Of a stretch of 64,000 nt of DNA, positions 44,735 through 55,321 are shown in pieces. Source of the DNA: Gordonia rubripertincta (lineage in GTDB: Bacteria; Actinomycetota; Actinomycetes; Mycobacteriales; Mycobacteriaceae); NCBI RefSeq assembly GCF_038024875.1, contig NZ_CP136136.1, positions 1,798,001 through 1,862,000 on the forward strand, written 5' to 3'. The notes beneath the pieces are model-generated. The model did no database searches, was not told the DNA's origin, and was given only the letters and a program-made list of their open reading frames with translations. Position numbers and translations under genes: made by a program. Each line of letters opens with the position of its first letter. Positions within the stretch are counted from its first letter, which is position 1.

Positions 44735-45163
44735 ATGAGCGGATTCGGCAGTGTCGCGCAGTTTCTCGCGCGACTGATACTCGGCATCATCTTCATCGCC
44801 CACGGCTGGCAGAAGCTGGTGACGCAGGGGATGGATGCCACCAAGGTGGCCTTCGGTCCCGCCGGCATGGACGTGCCGTACCCCGATCTCGCCGCGTACT
44901 ACGCGACGTGGGTGGAACTGGTCGGCGGCATCCTGCTGATCCTCGGCCTGTTGCTGCCCATCGTGGCCACGCTGCTGATCGCGGACATGATCGGCGCGAT
45001 CGTGTTCGTGCACTGGGATGCGGGATTCTGGAACGCCGACGGCGGATACGAATGGCCGCTGGCACTGATCGCCGGGCTCCTGGCGGTCGGCTTCACCTCG
45101 GCGGGACGAGCGGCCGCGGACAGCTACATAATGCGACGGCGGCGTCGAACCGACGTCGTGTGA
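44735..45163 (+). CDS. DoxX-family membrane protein
   Basis: This 142-residue protein has four helices and the DoxX pattern: LARLILGIIFIAHGWQKL in helix 1, YYATWVELVGGILLILGLLLPIVATLL in helices 2-3, and a fourth helix after an insertion. The ATG at 44735 follows AGGAGCAGGG. Family members have roles in redox homeostasis and membrane-linked sulfur metabolism in mycobacteria; the exact function here is unknown. It ends in a short basic tail (MRRRRRTDVV). Confidence 0.87.
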   Translation: MSGFGSVAQFLARLILGIIFIAHGWQKLVTQGMDATKVAFGPAGMDVPYPDLAAYYATWVELVGGILLILGLLLPIVATLLIADMIGAIVFVHWDAGFWNADGGYEWPLALIAGLLAVGFTSAGRAAADSYIMRRRRRTDVV

Positions 45164-45197
45164 GCTCGTCGGATCGGCGAGGTCGGGTCAGGCGAGG

Positions 45198-45779
45198 TCA
45201 GGCGAACGCGAGGCCGTCGATGGTGGCCGAACTCCTCGAGGCGGTGTCGTTGTCGGCGAGCTGGGCAACCAGGCGCGCGATCACGGTGCGCTCCTCGTCG
45301 GCGTGGTGCAACCCCACTCCGTCGATCTCGCCCGGGGTGAGGATCTCCAGCGGATCGGTGTCGTGCCGGTGGATCACCGCGGCGCCGAGAAGTCGCTGTG
45401 CTTGACCGGGATCGATGTCCCAGCAGGCGTCGGCGGTCATCAGGTAGAGGCGGACGGCCGGCGGATAGTCGTGCAGGTTCACGAGCGCCCACGCCCAGTG
45501 TTTGGCGACGTCGACGGTGTCGGCCTCCCCGCGACCGTGGGTGCGCACGTACTTGCCGTGCAGCTCGCTGCAGAGGTAGTTGGCGTCGGTCCACAACTGC
45601 AGGTGCGACATGCATCGGACGCAGTCGTGCAGATTGGACAGATACTTCGTCGAGTACGGTCCCTCGCGTCGTGCCCTGACCTCGCGGAGGACGGAGAATG
45701 CGGCGAGCGCATGCTCGTATTCGCCCGCGGAGAGGAGAGCTTCGGCCTCGACCTGCAGTTCCTCGATCATCTTCGTCAT
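45198..45779 (-). CDS. tetratricopeptide-like helical protein, hypothetical
   Basis: This soluble protein of 193 residues is mostly amphipathic helices. Paired helices such as ELQVEAEALLSAGEYEHALAAFSVLREV and KHWAWALVNLHDYPPAVRLYLMTADA look like TPR units. Four cysteines are scattered, with no metal pattern. It has no signal peptide or membrane helix. It may bind partner proteins; none is identifiable in context. It is convergent with DoxX (34 bases) and divergent from the DUF5709 gene. Confidence 0.6.
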   Translation of the reverse strand: MTKMIEELQVEAEALLSAGEYEHALAAFSVLREVRARREGPYSTKYLSNLHDCVRCMSHLQLWTDANYLCSELHGKYVRTHGRGEADTVDVAKHWAWALVNLHDYPPAVRLYLMTADACWDIDPGQAQRLLGAAVIHRHDTDPLEILTPGEIDGVGLHHADEERTVIARLVAQLADNDTASRSSATIDGLAFA

Positions 45780-45879
45780 TCTGGTCGATTTCGCCGACGG
45801 TCACCGGCGTATTGACCGAACTGGGACAACCCGCGCCGATCCCTGGCACAGGCCCCCGCAGGCTGGCATCGTGACAAGG

Positions 45880-46374
45880 ATGAAGGACGACATCGGCAGC
45901 ACCCCCGAAGGCTCCGACGGCGAGTACAGCCTCGACGAGGACGATCAGCTCCAGCCGGAGGACTCCCTGGTCGACCGTGGCGTCGACGACGTCCTCGACG
46001 AGGGTTACTCACCGCCCGACTACCGGCCGAAGGGCGCTGTCCACGGGCTCACGGCCCAGGAACAACGCGAGGGAGAGAGCCTCGACGAGCGACTGGCCGA
46101 GGAAGAGCCCGATGTCGGTGCGGTCGATCCGCTCGACGAGATCACCGCCGACGAGCGCGCCAAGAAGGATTGGCGCGCACACGATTCCGATCGGAGTGAC
46201 GAGTTCGACGAGAACGACGAGGTCGGTGACCGACGAGCCGGTCGGCTGATCGCGCCGGACGAGGGCTCGGGTATCGACACCGAACCCGAGGCCATCGCCG
46301 CCGACGCGGGCATCGACGGCGCGGGCGCCTCAGCCGAGGAAGCCGCGGTGCACTACATCTCCGATCAGGAGTAG
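45880..46374 (+). CDS. DUF5709 acidic protein
   Basis: This 164-residue protein is extremely acidic and largely disordered. Conserved segments are YSLDEDDQLQPEDSLVDRG, LDEGYSPPDYRPKG and LDERLAEEEPDVG, and the C-terminal helix AEEAAVHYI. It matches the DUF5709 family found across actinobacteria, with no known function. The ATG at 45880 is favoured; a GTG at 45871 would add three residues. Its stop abuts the stop of the convergent Clp_N gene within a 12-base palindrome. Confidence 0.85.
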   Translation: MKDDIGSTPEGSDGEYSLDEDDQLQPEDSLVDRGVDDVLDEGYSPPDYRPKGAVHGLTAQEQREGESLDERLAEEEPDVGAVDPLDEITADERAKKDWRAHDSDRSDEFDENDEVGDRRAGRLIAPDEGSGIDTEPEAIAADAGIDGAGASAEEAAVHYISDQE

Positions 46375-47139
46375 CTACTCGGCCGGCGGGTTGGTGGCCG
46401 ACGGGGCGAACTGCGCGAGGGTGGCGACGATCTTGTCGCGAATGGCGGTCTTGTCGAGCCCCAGACCGGTGAGCGCGTCGGCCACCGACTCGTCGGCGAA
46501 CAGTCCGAGCAGCAGGTGTTCGGTGCCGACGTAGTTGTGCCCGAGATCGACGGCGACGCCGACGGTCGCCTCGAGGACCGCCTTGGCCGCGTCGTCGTAG
46601 GGCACGACGGTCGACGCCTCTGATTCCGGGATGTCCCGTGGCGAGGGGGTGAGCGGTGCGACGGCCTGCGCGAGTGCCTCGGCGTCGACACCGAACTCCC
46701 GCAGCACCACGAAGACCAGGGCCTGCGGATCGTCGGTCATCGCCGCGGCCACGTGCCCGGGGGTCACGAATTCGGCCCGATCCGCGGCCGCCGCACGGTT
46801 GGCGGCCACCAGGACGTTCGCCGCGCGGGGCGTGAACCGCGAGAACGGGTTCGACTCGTCGGCCGGTCCGCCCGCGGCCTCGCCGGCGGCCGACACCCGG
46901 TCGACGAACCGCTTCTGAGCTGCCTGTTTGCTAACGCCCATGCTGGTCCCGATCGCAGTCCACGACGCGCCGGAGCGGCGGGCCTGGTCGACGAAGTGCC
47001 CGATCAGGCTGTCGGCGACCTCGTCGAGGTGGGCTGCGGCGAGGACCGCGTCGGACAGTTGGTCCAGTGGGTCGTCGTGAACCTTGCGGATCGCGGCGAT
47101 CAGGTCGTCGAGCCGAACGGGAGCGGAGTTCTTGGCCAT
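46375..47139 (-). CDS. HTH-Clp_N domain protein (probable autoregulated repressor)
   Basis: This 254-residue protein begins with a helix-turn-helix (residues 52-75, RRSGASWTAIGTSMGVSKQAAQKRFVDRV). Two Clp_N repeats follow (FTPRAANVLVAANRAAAADRAEFVTPGHVAAAM and the second ending GHNYVGTEHLLLGLFAD). Clp_N is the adaptor- and substrate-binding domain of ClpA/ClpC; here no AAA+ domain is attached. Twin GTCAAC-N5-GTTGAC sites lie immediately upstream of its ATG, so autoregulation is likely. It could link Clp-protease status to gene expression, which is a hypothesis. Confidence 0.82.
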   Translation of the reverse strand: MAKNSAPVRLDDLIAAIRKVHDDPLDQLSDAVLAAAHLDEVADSLIGHFVDQARRSGASWTAIGTSMGVSKQAAQKRFVDRVSAAGEAAGGPADESNPFSRFTPRAANVLVAANRAAAADRAEFVTPGHVAAAMTDDPQALVFVVLREFGVDAEALAQAVAPLTPSPRDIPESEASTVVPYDDAAKAVLEATVGVAVDLGHNYVGTEHLLLGLFADESVADALTGLGLDKTAIRDKIVATLAQFAPSATNPPAE

Positions 47140-47141
47140 GC

Positions 47142-47186
47142 GTCAACTATAGGTTGACGGCGCCCGGGCGTCAACCCTCGGTTGAC
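47142..47186. promoter_or_regulatory. twin GTCAAC-N5-GTTGAC operators
   Basis: Two perfect palindromes with identical 6-base arms and 5-base spacers lie at 47142-47158 and 47170-47186, with centres 28 bases apart (nearly three helical turns). The first ends three bases from the start codon of the HTH-Clp_N gene. The plus-strand neighbour egtB starts 133 bases to the right and might be affected too. Confidence 0.78.
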
Positions 47187-47318
47187 GATGGGCTCGTCCG
47201 GGTGGCCGATAGCAGGCCGAGCATCGTTGACAGGGATGGAAACCGTCGTGACGATGGATGCGGAGATCCGCCGAAGACACCGCCGCACACTCCTTCGTTT
47301 GCCACGGGAGGCTTTCCA

Positions 47319-48620
47319 GTGAGCATCACCGAACCCACCGTCCGCCCCGACTCCAGATCAGACGCGGGATCCCCGGATAGCGAGCCCCCGGGGGTGTCCG
47401 CGGGCGGTTCGGACATCGTCCGCCGCTTCCTCGAGGTGCGTTCAGGGACGGACGCTCTCGCCGAACGACTCTCGCCGGAAGACCAGACGCCGCAGTCGAT
47501 GACCGAGGCGAGCCCCGCGAAATGGCATCGGGCGCATGTCACCTGGTTCTTCGAGGAGTTCATCCTCCGCCGGGATCCGGACTACGCGGTCTACGACGAG
47601 ACGTTCCGGTACCTGTTCAACAGCTATTACGAGACGGTGGGAGAACGGCATCCGCGTCCCGATCGTGGCCTGGTGACCCGACCGGGCGTGCGCGACGTGA
47701 CGCGGTATCGGGAACACGTCGACGCGGCGATGGTCGCGGCCCTGGAGTCCGGTCGACTCGACGACGCCGCACTCGACCTGGTCGAACTCGGCTGCAATCA
47801 CGAACAGCAGCACCAGGAACTGCTGCTCATGGACATCAAGCACCTGTTCTCGACACACGCGTTCGGGCCGGTCTACGTCGACCGGGAGCCCGATGTGCCC
47901 GGAAAGGTCGCGCCGATGGGGTGGCGTGAGTTCACCGGCGGTGTGCACGAGATCGGCGCTGTCGGAAGCGGGTTCTCCTACGACAACGAGGGGCCGCGAC
48001 ACCGCGTCTATCTCGAGGACTTCATGGTGTCCGACCGGCTCGTCACCAACGCCGACTGGCTGGAGTTCATGGCCGACGACGGATACCGACGCCACGAGTT
48101 CTGGCTCTCCGACGGGTGGGCCACGACCAACCAGACCGGTTGGCGTGCGCCGGGTTACTGGCGCGAAGAGGACGGTGGCTGGACCACTTTCACGCTGTCC
48201 GGGCGCCGCCCCGTCGTGCCCGACGAGCCGGTGACCCATGTGTCGTTCTACGAGGCCGACGCCTATGCCCGCTGGGCCGGCGCACGTCTCCCCACCGAAT
48301 TCGAGTGGGAAGTCGCCGCGGGAAAACTCGGCGACGCCCGCGGCCAGCTCCTCGACCCGGCCCGCTGCCATCCCGGTCGGGTCGGTTCGGCGATGGTCGG
48401 CGACGTCTGGGAGTGGACGGCCAGCGCGTACCTCCCCTATCCGGGATTCGTCCCGGCGAACGGCGCGGTGGGCGAGTACAACGGCAAGTTCATGTCCGAC
48501 CAGCACGTGTTGCGAGGAGCGAGCGCGGTGACGCCGGTCGGCCACGAGCGGATCACCTATCGGAACTTCTTCCCCGCAGCGTCGCGGTGGGTCTTCTCGG
48601 GACTGCGGCTCGCCCGATGA
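47319..48620 (+). CDS. egtB: ergothioneine biosynthesis protein EgtB (hercynine sulfoxide synthase)
   Basis: This non-heme iron enzyme of 433 residues joins a thiol to hercynine with oxygen. The N-terminal DinB-like part carries the three iron ligands: His73 (KWHRAHVTWFF), His161 and His165 (NHEQQHQE). The C-terminal FGE-sulfatase-like part has VWEWTASAYLPYPGF and RNFFPAASRWVFSGLRLA. The segment LFNSYYETVGERHPRPDRGL is a hallmark of EgtB proteins from two-gene egtBD operons of proteobacteria and others, not of the mycobacterial five-gene type. The GTG at 47319 follows GGGAGG. No egtA or egtC lies nearby. Confidence 0.93.
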   Translation: MSITEPTVRPDSRSDAGSPDSEPPGVSAGGSDIVRRFLEVRSGTDALAERLSPEDQTPQSMTEASPAKWHRAHVTWFFEEFILRRDPDYAVYDETFRYLFNSYYETVGERHPRPDRGLVTRPGVRDVTRYREHVDAAMVAALESGRLDDAALDLVELGCNHEQQHQELLLMDIKHLFSTHAFGPVYVDREPDVPGKVAPMGWREFTGGVHEIGAVGSGFSYDNEGPRHRVYLEDFMVSDRLVTNADWLEFMADDGYRRHEFWLSDGWATTNQTGWRAPGYWREEDGGWTTFTLSGRRPVVPDEPVTHVSFYEADAYARWAGARLPTEFEWEVAAGKLGDARGQLLDPARCHPGRVGSAMVGDVWEWTASAYLPYPGFVPANGAVGEYNGKFMSDQHVLRGASAVTPVGHERITYRNFFPAASRWVFSGLRLAR

Positions 48621-49552
48621 CTCTTGCCGCGGATGCGCTTTCGGGGTTGTGGCAGGACCCGCCGACGCTGCCCACCAAGTGGCTCTACGACGAGCGCGGG
48701 AGCAAGCTCTTCGACGAGATCACCCGCCTGCCCGAGTACTACCCGACGCGTCGTGAGACCGCGATCCTGCGTGCGCGTTCGGCCGAGATCGCCACTGCCA
48801 CACAAGCGCAGGTGATGGTCGAGCTGGGTTCGGGCACCTCCACCAAGACCCGGCTGTTACTCGATGCCTTCAGCGCCGCCACACCTGACACCGAGCGATT
48901 CACCTACGTGCCGGTCGACGTCAGCACCGAGATGCTCACGACCGCCGCCGACGTGCTGTCCGCCGACTACCCGGGCATCGACGTCGTCCCGGTGGTCGCC
49001 GACTTCACCGAACCCGATCTCCGTCTCCCCGACGCCGATGGACCGCGCCTGGCCGTGTTCCTCGGCGGCACGATCGGCAACTTCGATCCCGCCGCCCGCC
49101 GGGCGTTCTATCAAGGCCTGGCGAAAGCACTTTCGCCCGGCGACTTCTTCCTCCTCGGTACCGACCTCGTCAAGGACACCGGCCGGCTCGTCGCCGCCTA
49201 CGACGACAAGGCCGGGGTGACAGCCGATTTCAACCGCAACCTCATCGAGGTCCTGCGAACCGGGCTCGACGCCCGCGGCCTGTACGCCGACGACTTCGAA
49301 CACATCGCTCGGTGGAACCCGGGCGAACACCGTATCGAGATGTGGCTACGTGCCCGCCGGGACATCGACGCGTACTTCGAGGTCCTGGGCCGGGCGTGGC
49401 GCCTGCCCGCCGGAACCGAGATCCACACCGAGATCAGCACCAAGTTCGAACCCGACGCACTGCGCGACGAACTCGAATCCGCCGGATTGCAGGTGGTCAC
49501 CGTGTGGACAGACCCCGCCGGGGACTTCGCGCTCACGCTCAGCCGGCGCTGA
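48617..49552 (+). CDS. egtD: L-histidine N-alpha-methyltransferase EgtD
   Basis: This SAM-dependent enzyme of 311 residues trimethylates histidine to hercynine, the first step of ergothioneine synthesis. The family start (LWQDPPTLPTKWLYDERGSKLFDEITRLPEYYPTRRE) and SAM site (VELGSGTSTKTRLLL) are intact, and FLGGTIGNFDPAARR and YDDKAGVTADFNRNL are conserved. Its ATG overlaps the egtB stop (ATGA), so the two are translationally coupled. The operon ends here; the LLM gene converges on it, six bases away. Confidence 0.95.
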   Translation: MTLAADALSGLWQDPPTLPTKWLYDERGSKLFDEITRLPEYYPTRRETAILRARSAEIATATQAQVMVELGSGTSTKTRLLLDAFSAATPDTERFTYVPVDVSTEMLTTAADVLSADYPGIDVVPVVADFTEPDLRLPDADGPRLAVFLGGTIGNFDPAARRAFYQGLAKALSPGDFFLLGTDLVKDTGRLVAAYDDKAGVTADFNRNLIEVLRTGLDARGLYADDFEHIARWNPGEHRIEMWLRARRDIDAYFEVLGRAWRLPAGTEIHTEISTKFEPDALRDELESAGLQVVTVWTDPAGDFALTLSRR

Positions 49553-49558
49553 GGCCGC

Positions 49559-50614
49559 TCACCCCTCGGCGAGCAGTTCCCGCACCCGCGGGATGACCTT
49601 CGTGCCGTAGAGTTCGATGCTGCGCATCAGCTGCGCATGACCCAGGGTGCCGTGGGAATACTTCATGTCGAAGCGACTCAGGCCGAGCCCCTGCGACGTC
49701 GCGGCGATCTTGCGCGCCACGGTTTCCGGCGACCCGACGAACAGCGCACCGTCGGGTCCGGTGGACCGCTCGAAGTCAAAGCGGCTGGGCGGTGGCCACC
49801 CTCGTTCGCGCCCGATCCGTGCCACATATCCCCGGTAGTGCGGCCACAACTCCTCACGTGCCTGCTCGTCGGTGTCGGCGATGTGCCCCGGGCAGTGGAC
49901 GCCGACCGGCAGGGTGTCCTTCTCCAGGTCGGCGAGGGCGCGGTGATAGAGGTCGACGTAAGGGCGGAAGCGCAGCGGGTCGCCGCCGATGATGGCCAGC
50001 ATCAGCGGGAGCCCGTACGACGCTGCGCGCACCACTGATTCGGGGCTGCCGCCCACCGCGATCCATGTGGGCAACGGGGGGTTCTCCAGCTGCGGGAACA
50101 CGGGCTGAGCGCGCAGCGGGCCACGCGTCGAGCCAGACCAGGAGACCGGTTTGCCGGTGCGGAGTTCGGCGAAGAGCGCGAGTTTGTCGGCGAACAGCTC
50201 TTCGTAGTCGGCGAGGTCGTAGCCGAAGAGCGGGAACGACTCGGTGAACGAGCCGCGGCCGAGGATCACCTCGGCACGTCCCGAGGAGAGGGCGTCGACG
50301 GTCGAGAACCGCTGGAACACACGGATCGGGTCGTCGGAGCTCAGGACGGTCACGGCCGAACCCAGGCGCATCCGGCTGGTGCGGGCGGCGATGGCGCCGA
50401 GGACCACCTCGGGGGCGGACACGGAGTAGTCCGCACGGTGATGTTCGCCGACACCGAGGAAGTCGACGCCGACCTCGTCGGCCAGGATCGCCTGGTCGAG
50501 CACATCGCGCAGGGTCTGCGCGTCGGAGAGCGGGGTGCCGTCGGGGGCGGCGGTGATGTCACCGAAGGTGTCCAAGCCCAGTTCGAGTTCATGCCTGGCC
50601 GTGTGTGATTCCAT
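49559..50614 (-). CDS. LLM-class flavin-dependent oxidoreductase
   Basis: This 351-residue protein is a luciferase-like monooxygenase, FMN- or F420-dependent. It shows LADEVGVDFLGVGEHHRADYSVSAPEVVLGAIAARTSRMRLGSAV in outline, the common GRGSFTESFPLFGYDLADYEELFADKL segment and SPETVARKIA near the end. That pattern fits the subgroup annotated as alkanal- or nitrile-type monooxygenases. The ATG at 50614 follows AGAGAGA; an ATG at 50668 would add 18 residues. Substrate unknown. Confidence 0.88.
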   Translation of the reverse strand: MESHTARHELELGLDTFGDITAAPDGTPLSDAQTLRDVLDQAILADEVGVDFLGVGEHHRADYSVSAPEVVLGAIAARTSRMRLGSAVTVLSSDDPIRVFQRFSTVDALSSGRAEVILGRGSFTESFPLFGYDLADYEELFADKLALFAELRTGKPVSWSGSTRGPLRAQPVFPQLENPPLPTWIAVGGSPESVVRAASYGLPLMLAIIGGDPLRFRPYVDLYHRALADLEKDTLPVGVHCPGHIADTDEQAREELWPHYRGYVARIGRERGWPPPSRFDFERSTGPDGALFVGSPETVARKIAATSQGLGLSRFDMKYSHGTLGHAQLMRSIELYGTKVIPRVRELLAEG

Positions 50615-50829
50615 TGCGTCTCTCTGGTCGTCCGGTTCTGGCACGAGCCGGAACTGCTCATGGGACACGTTCTCATATGCGGCAAATGGTGCACCGCGGT
50701 GTCGTGCTAATAGTTCTCACGGCCACTTTGGCCTGACAGAGCAGTACCGAGGGTATTGCTGTGCCATGCTTCTATCCGTCAGGGGGCCATTGTGAAGTGG
50801 TCCCTTTCTTCTAGAAAGAGGAGACCTTC

Positions 50830-51219
50830 ATGTGGGACTCATTCTGGGATTTCATCTGGTACACCATCGTCATCTTCGCGTTCGTCGCGTACCTGATCGT
50901 CCTATGGCACATCATCACCGACCTGTTCCGTGACAAGAAGGCGTCGGGCTGGCAGAAGGCCGCCTGGGTGGTCTTCCTGATCGTCTTCCCGTACCTCACC
51001 GCCATCGTGTACCTGCTGGCGAAGGGCAAGGGAATGGCCGAGCGCCAGCGCGAGGCCTACACCGAGGCCAAGCAGGCCTCCGACGAGTACATCAAGTCGG
51101 TCGCGGGAACCTCTCCGACCCAGCAGATCACCGAGGCGAAGGCTCTCCTGGACTCCGGTGCCATCACCCCCGAGGAGTTCGAGCACCTCAAGTCGAAGGC
51201 TCTCGGCGGAGCGGCCTGA
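50830..51219 (+). CDS. PLDc_N/SHOCT-domain membrane protein
   Basis: This 129-residue protein has two N-terminal helices of the phospholipase-D-nuclease N-terminal (PLDc_N) type (WYTIVIFAFVAYLIVLWHIITDLFRD and GWQKAAWVVFLIVFPYLTAIVYLLAKG). A cytoplasmic SHOCT module follows (QITEAKALLDSGAITPEEFEHLKSKAL), a short helical oligomerisation motif. An AGAGGAG site lies upstream of the ATG. Function unknown; it may be co-transcribed with the ABC operon 49 bases downstream. Confidence 0.88.
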   Translation: MWDSFWDFIWYTIVIFAFVAYLIVLWHIITDLFRDKKASGWQKAAWVVFLIVFPYLTAIVYLLAKGKGMAERQREAYTEAKQASDEYIKSVAGTSPTQQITEAKALLDSGAITPEEFEHLKSKALGGAA

Positions 51220-51268
51220 GTCGCGATACGGTCGGCTGACACCGACCTGACGACGACCTGGAGCCGCG

Positions 51269-52252
51269 GTGATCGGATACCTGTGTAAACGCATCGCGGC
51301 CTGGGCTGTCCTCGTCTTCCTCGCAACCAATCTGACCTATTTCCTGGCCACCTGGTTCCTCGACCCCCGATCCAATTACGCCGTCCGGCGACCACCCTTG
51401 CCGGAGAGCGTCGTCGACGCCACGCTGTCCTCCCACAACCTCAACGACAAGACCCCGCTGGTCGAGCGTTGGTGGAACTGGCTGACCGGCGTGGTGCTGC
51501 ACTGGGATTGGGGGTCGACGCCGGTCGGTGAGAGTGTCAACAGCGAGATCGGTTTCCGGCTGGTCTCCTCGGTGCAGCTGCTCGCCGCCGCCACCATCAT
51601 CTCCACCCTGCTGGGTATCGCCCTGGGCGTCTACACCGCGCTCCACCAGTACAAGCTCGCGGACCGTGCGTGGCAGTTCATCTCGATCGCGATGATCAAC
51701 CTGCCGGTTCCCGTCGTCGGCCTGGGCATCGTGCTCGCCGCCATCTCGCTCAACCAGTCCCTCGGGCACAGCGTCGTCTACGTCTCGGGGGCTTCCAGTG
51801 TGGGGGTCGAGGGTTTCTTCCCGGTGCTGCTGGACCGCGTCCAGCACCTCATCCTTCCGACGATCACCCTGGTCGTGATCCAGTACGCCGGGCTGCATCT
51901 CCTCCAGCGGTCGATGGTGCTCGACACCATCAACGCCGACTACGTGCGCACGGCTCGCGCGAAGGGACTCACCCGTGGCGTGGCGGTGCGCCGACATGCC
52001 CTGCGCACGGCCATCATCCCGGTGGCGGTCGGTATCGCCTTCGCGATCCCTGCGGTGTTCACCGGCGCAGTCCTCACCGAGACCATCTTCGGCTGGGAAG
52101 GGATGGGTCGGTACTTCGTCACCTCCATCAACACCAACGACATCCACGGCGTCGTCGCGGTCGCCGCTTTCGGTGCCCTGGCCACCGCGGTCGGTGCGAT
52201 CCTCGCCGACCTCGCCGTGGTCTACCTCGATCCGAGAGTGCGGGTGAGCTGA
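51269..52252 (+). CDS. peptide/nickel-type ABC transporter permease (DppB-like)
   Basis: This permease of 327 residues has about six helices. Helix 1 (MIGYLCKRIAAWAVLVFLATNLTYFLATWFLDPR in outline) and the C-terminal coupling loop (YVRTARAKGLTRGVAVRRHALRTAIIPV) are typical of the DppB/OppB family. GTG 51269 is the start. It begins a tightly packed operon of four genes for an oligopeptide-type importer: this permease, a DppC-like permease, a fused ATPase and a binding lipoprotein. Confidence 0.92.
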   Translation: MIGYLCKRIAAWAVLVFLATNLTYFLATWFLDPRSNYAVRRPPLPESVVDATLSSHNLNDKTPLVERWWNWLTGVVLHWDWGSTPVGESVNSEIGFRLVSSVQLLAAATIISTLLGIALGVYTALHQYKLADRAWQFISIAMINLPVPVVGLGIVLAAISLNQSLGHSVVYVSGASSVGVEGFFPVLLDRVQHLILPTITLVVIQYAGLHLLQRSMVLDTINADYVRTARAKGLTRGVAVRRHALRTAIIPVAVGIAFAIPAVFTGAVLTETIFGWEGMGRYFVTSINTNDIHGVVAVAAFGALATAVGAILADLAVVYLDPRVRVS

Positions 52253-52253
52253 G

Positions 52254-53248
52254 ATGGCGATGCTGCCGCCGGAACCGCGCGGGCCGCAGTCCGGACACCT
52301 CGACGCGACCGCCCCGATCATGGGTGAGACCGGCGGTGTCCTCGACGAATCGGACACCACATCGGCGCCGCCGGCCAGGCGACGCAGCGGCCGGGTCAAG
52401 ATCTTCGCGAAGCGTTACGCGCGCAACCGGTCTGCGTTGCTTGGTCTCGCCATCTTCGTGGTGCTCGTGCTCTTCGCCGTCTTCGGCGGACTGTTCACCG
52501 CCTATTCCTACACCGACACCGATTTCCTCGCGATCGGCTTTCCGCCGTCGACGCAGGGGACCGAAGGCGCCCACTGGTTCGGTACCAACGACGCCGGCAA
52601 CGACCTGTATGCGCAGGTGGTACACGGACTCCAACGCTCGCTGACGATCGCGCTGATCGTGTCGGTCGGGACGACCGCGATCGCCGCATTCCTCGGCGGA
52701 CTCGCCGCCTACTTCGGCGGCTGGATGCAGCGCATCGTCCTGGGTGTGGTCTACCTACTCCTCGTGGTCCCCACGTTCCTCATCCTCGCCCTGGTCTCCA
52801 ACAGCACCGGCGGCGACTGGCGGTGGCTGATCGTCGTGCTCGTCGCATTCGGCTGGATGATGCTGGCGCGCGTGATCCATTCACTGGCGCTGACCGTCCG
52901 CGAGCGCGACTACGTCGCCGCTGCACAGTATCTGGGCGTGTCCCCGGTGATGATCATCCTCCGGCACATCCTGCCCAATGTCGCGTCGTTGTTGGTCATC
53001 AACTTCGCCCTCGGCGTCGTGGCCACGGTGCTCGCCGAGACCGGCCTCTCTTTTCTCGGGTTCGGCGTGAAGATCCCCGACGTCACCCTCGGCTCGCTCC
53101 TACAGGCGGGGGTCGGGACGTTGGCCGCGTCGCCGTGGCTGTTTTGGTTCCCCGCAGCCGCCCTGGCGCTCCTCACGGTCTCGATGGCGCTCATCGCCGA
53201 CGGCCTGCGCGATGCCTTCGACCCGACTTCGAGTGGAGGTGTCCGTCG

Positions 53249-53252
<4 letters not shown>
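52254..53252 (+). CDS. peptide/nickel-type ABC transporter permease (DppC-like)
   Basis: This 332-residue permease has a long cytoplasmic N-terminus of about 55 residues and six helices. The characteristic FGTNDAGNDLYAQVVHGLQRSL before helix 2 and the coupling loop RERDYVAAAQYLGVSPVMIILRHILPN fit DppC/OppC. It pairs with the upstream DppB-like protein. Start ATG 52254 lies one base after the previous stop; its own stop overlaps the ATPase start. Confidence 0.92.

Positions 53253-55317
<2,065 letters not shown>

Positions 55318-55321
<4 letters not shown>

Noticed and set aside
45580..45879. 100-codon upstream extension of the DUF5709 gene
   Set aside because: It lies antisense to the TPR-like gene and is Ser/Arg-rich, unlike the acidic family; ATG 45880 is the sensible start.
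47067..47318. 84-codon upstream extension of egtB
   Set aside because: It would overlap the HTH-Clp_N gene start and its operators; the GTG at 47319 has a good Shine-Dalgarno and matches the family start.
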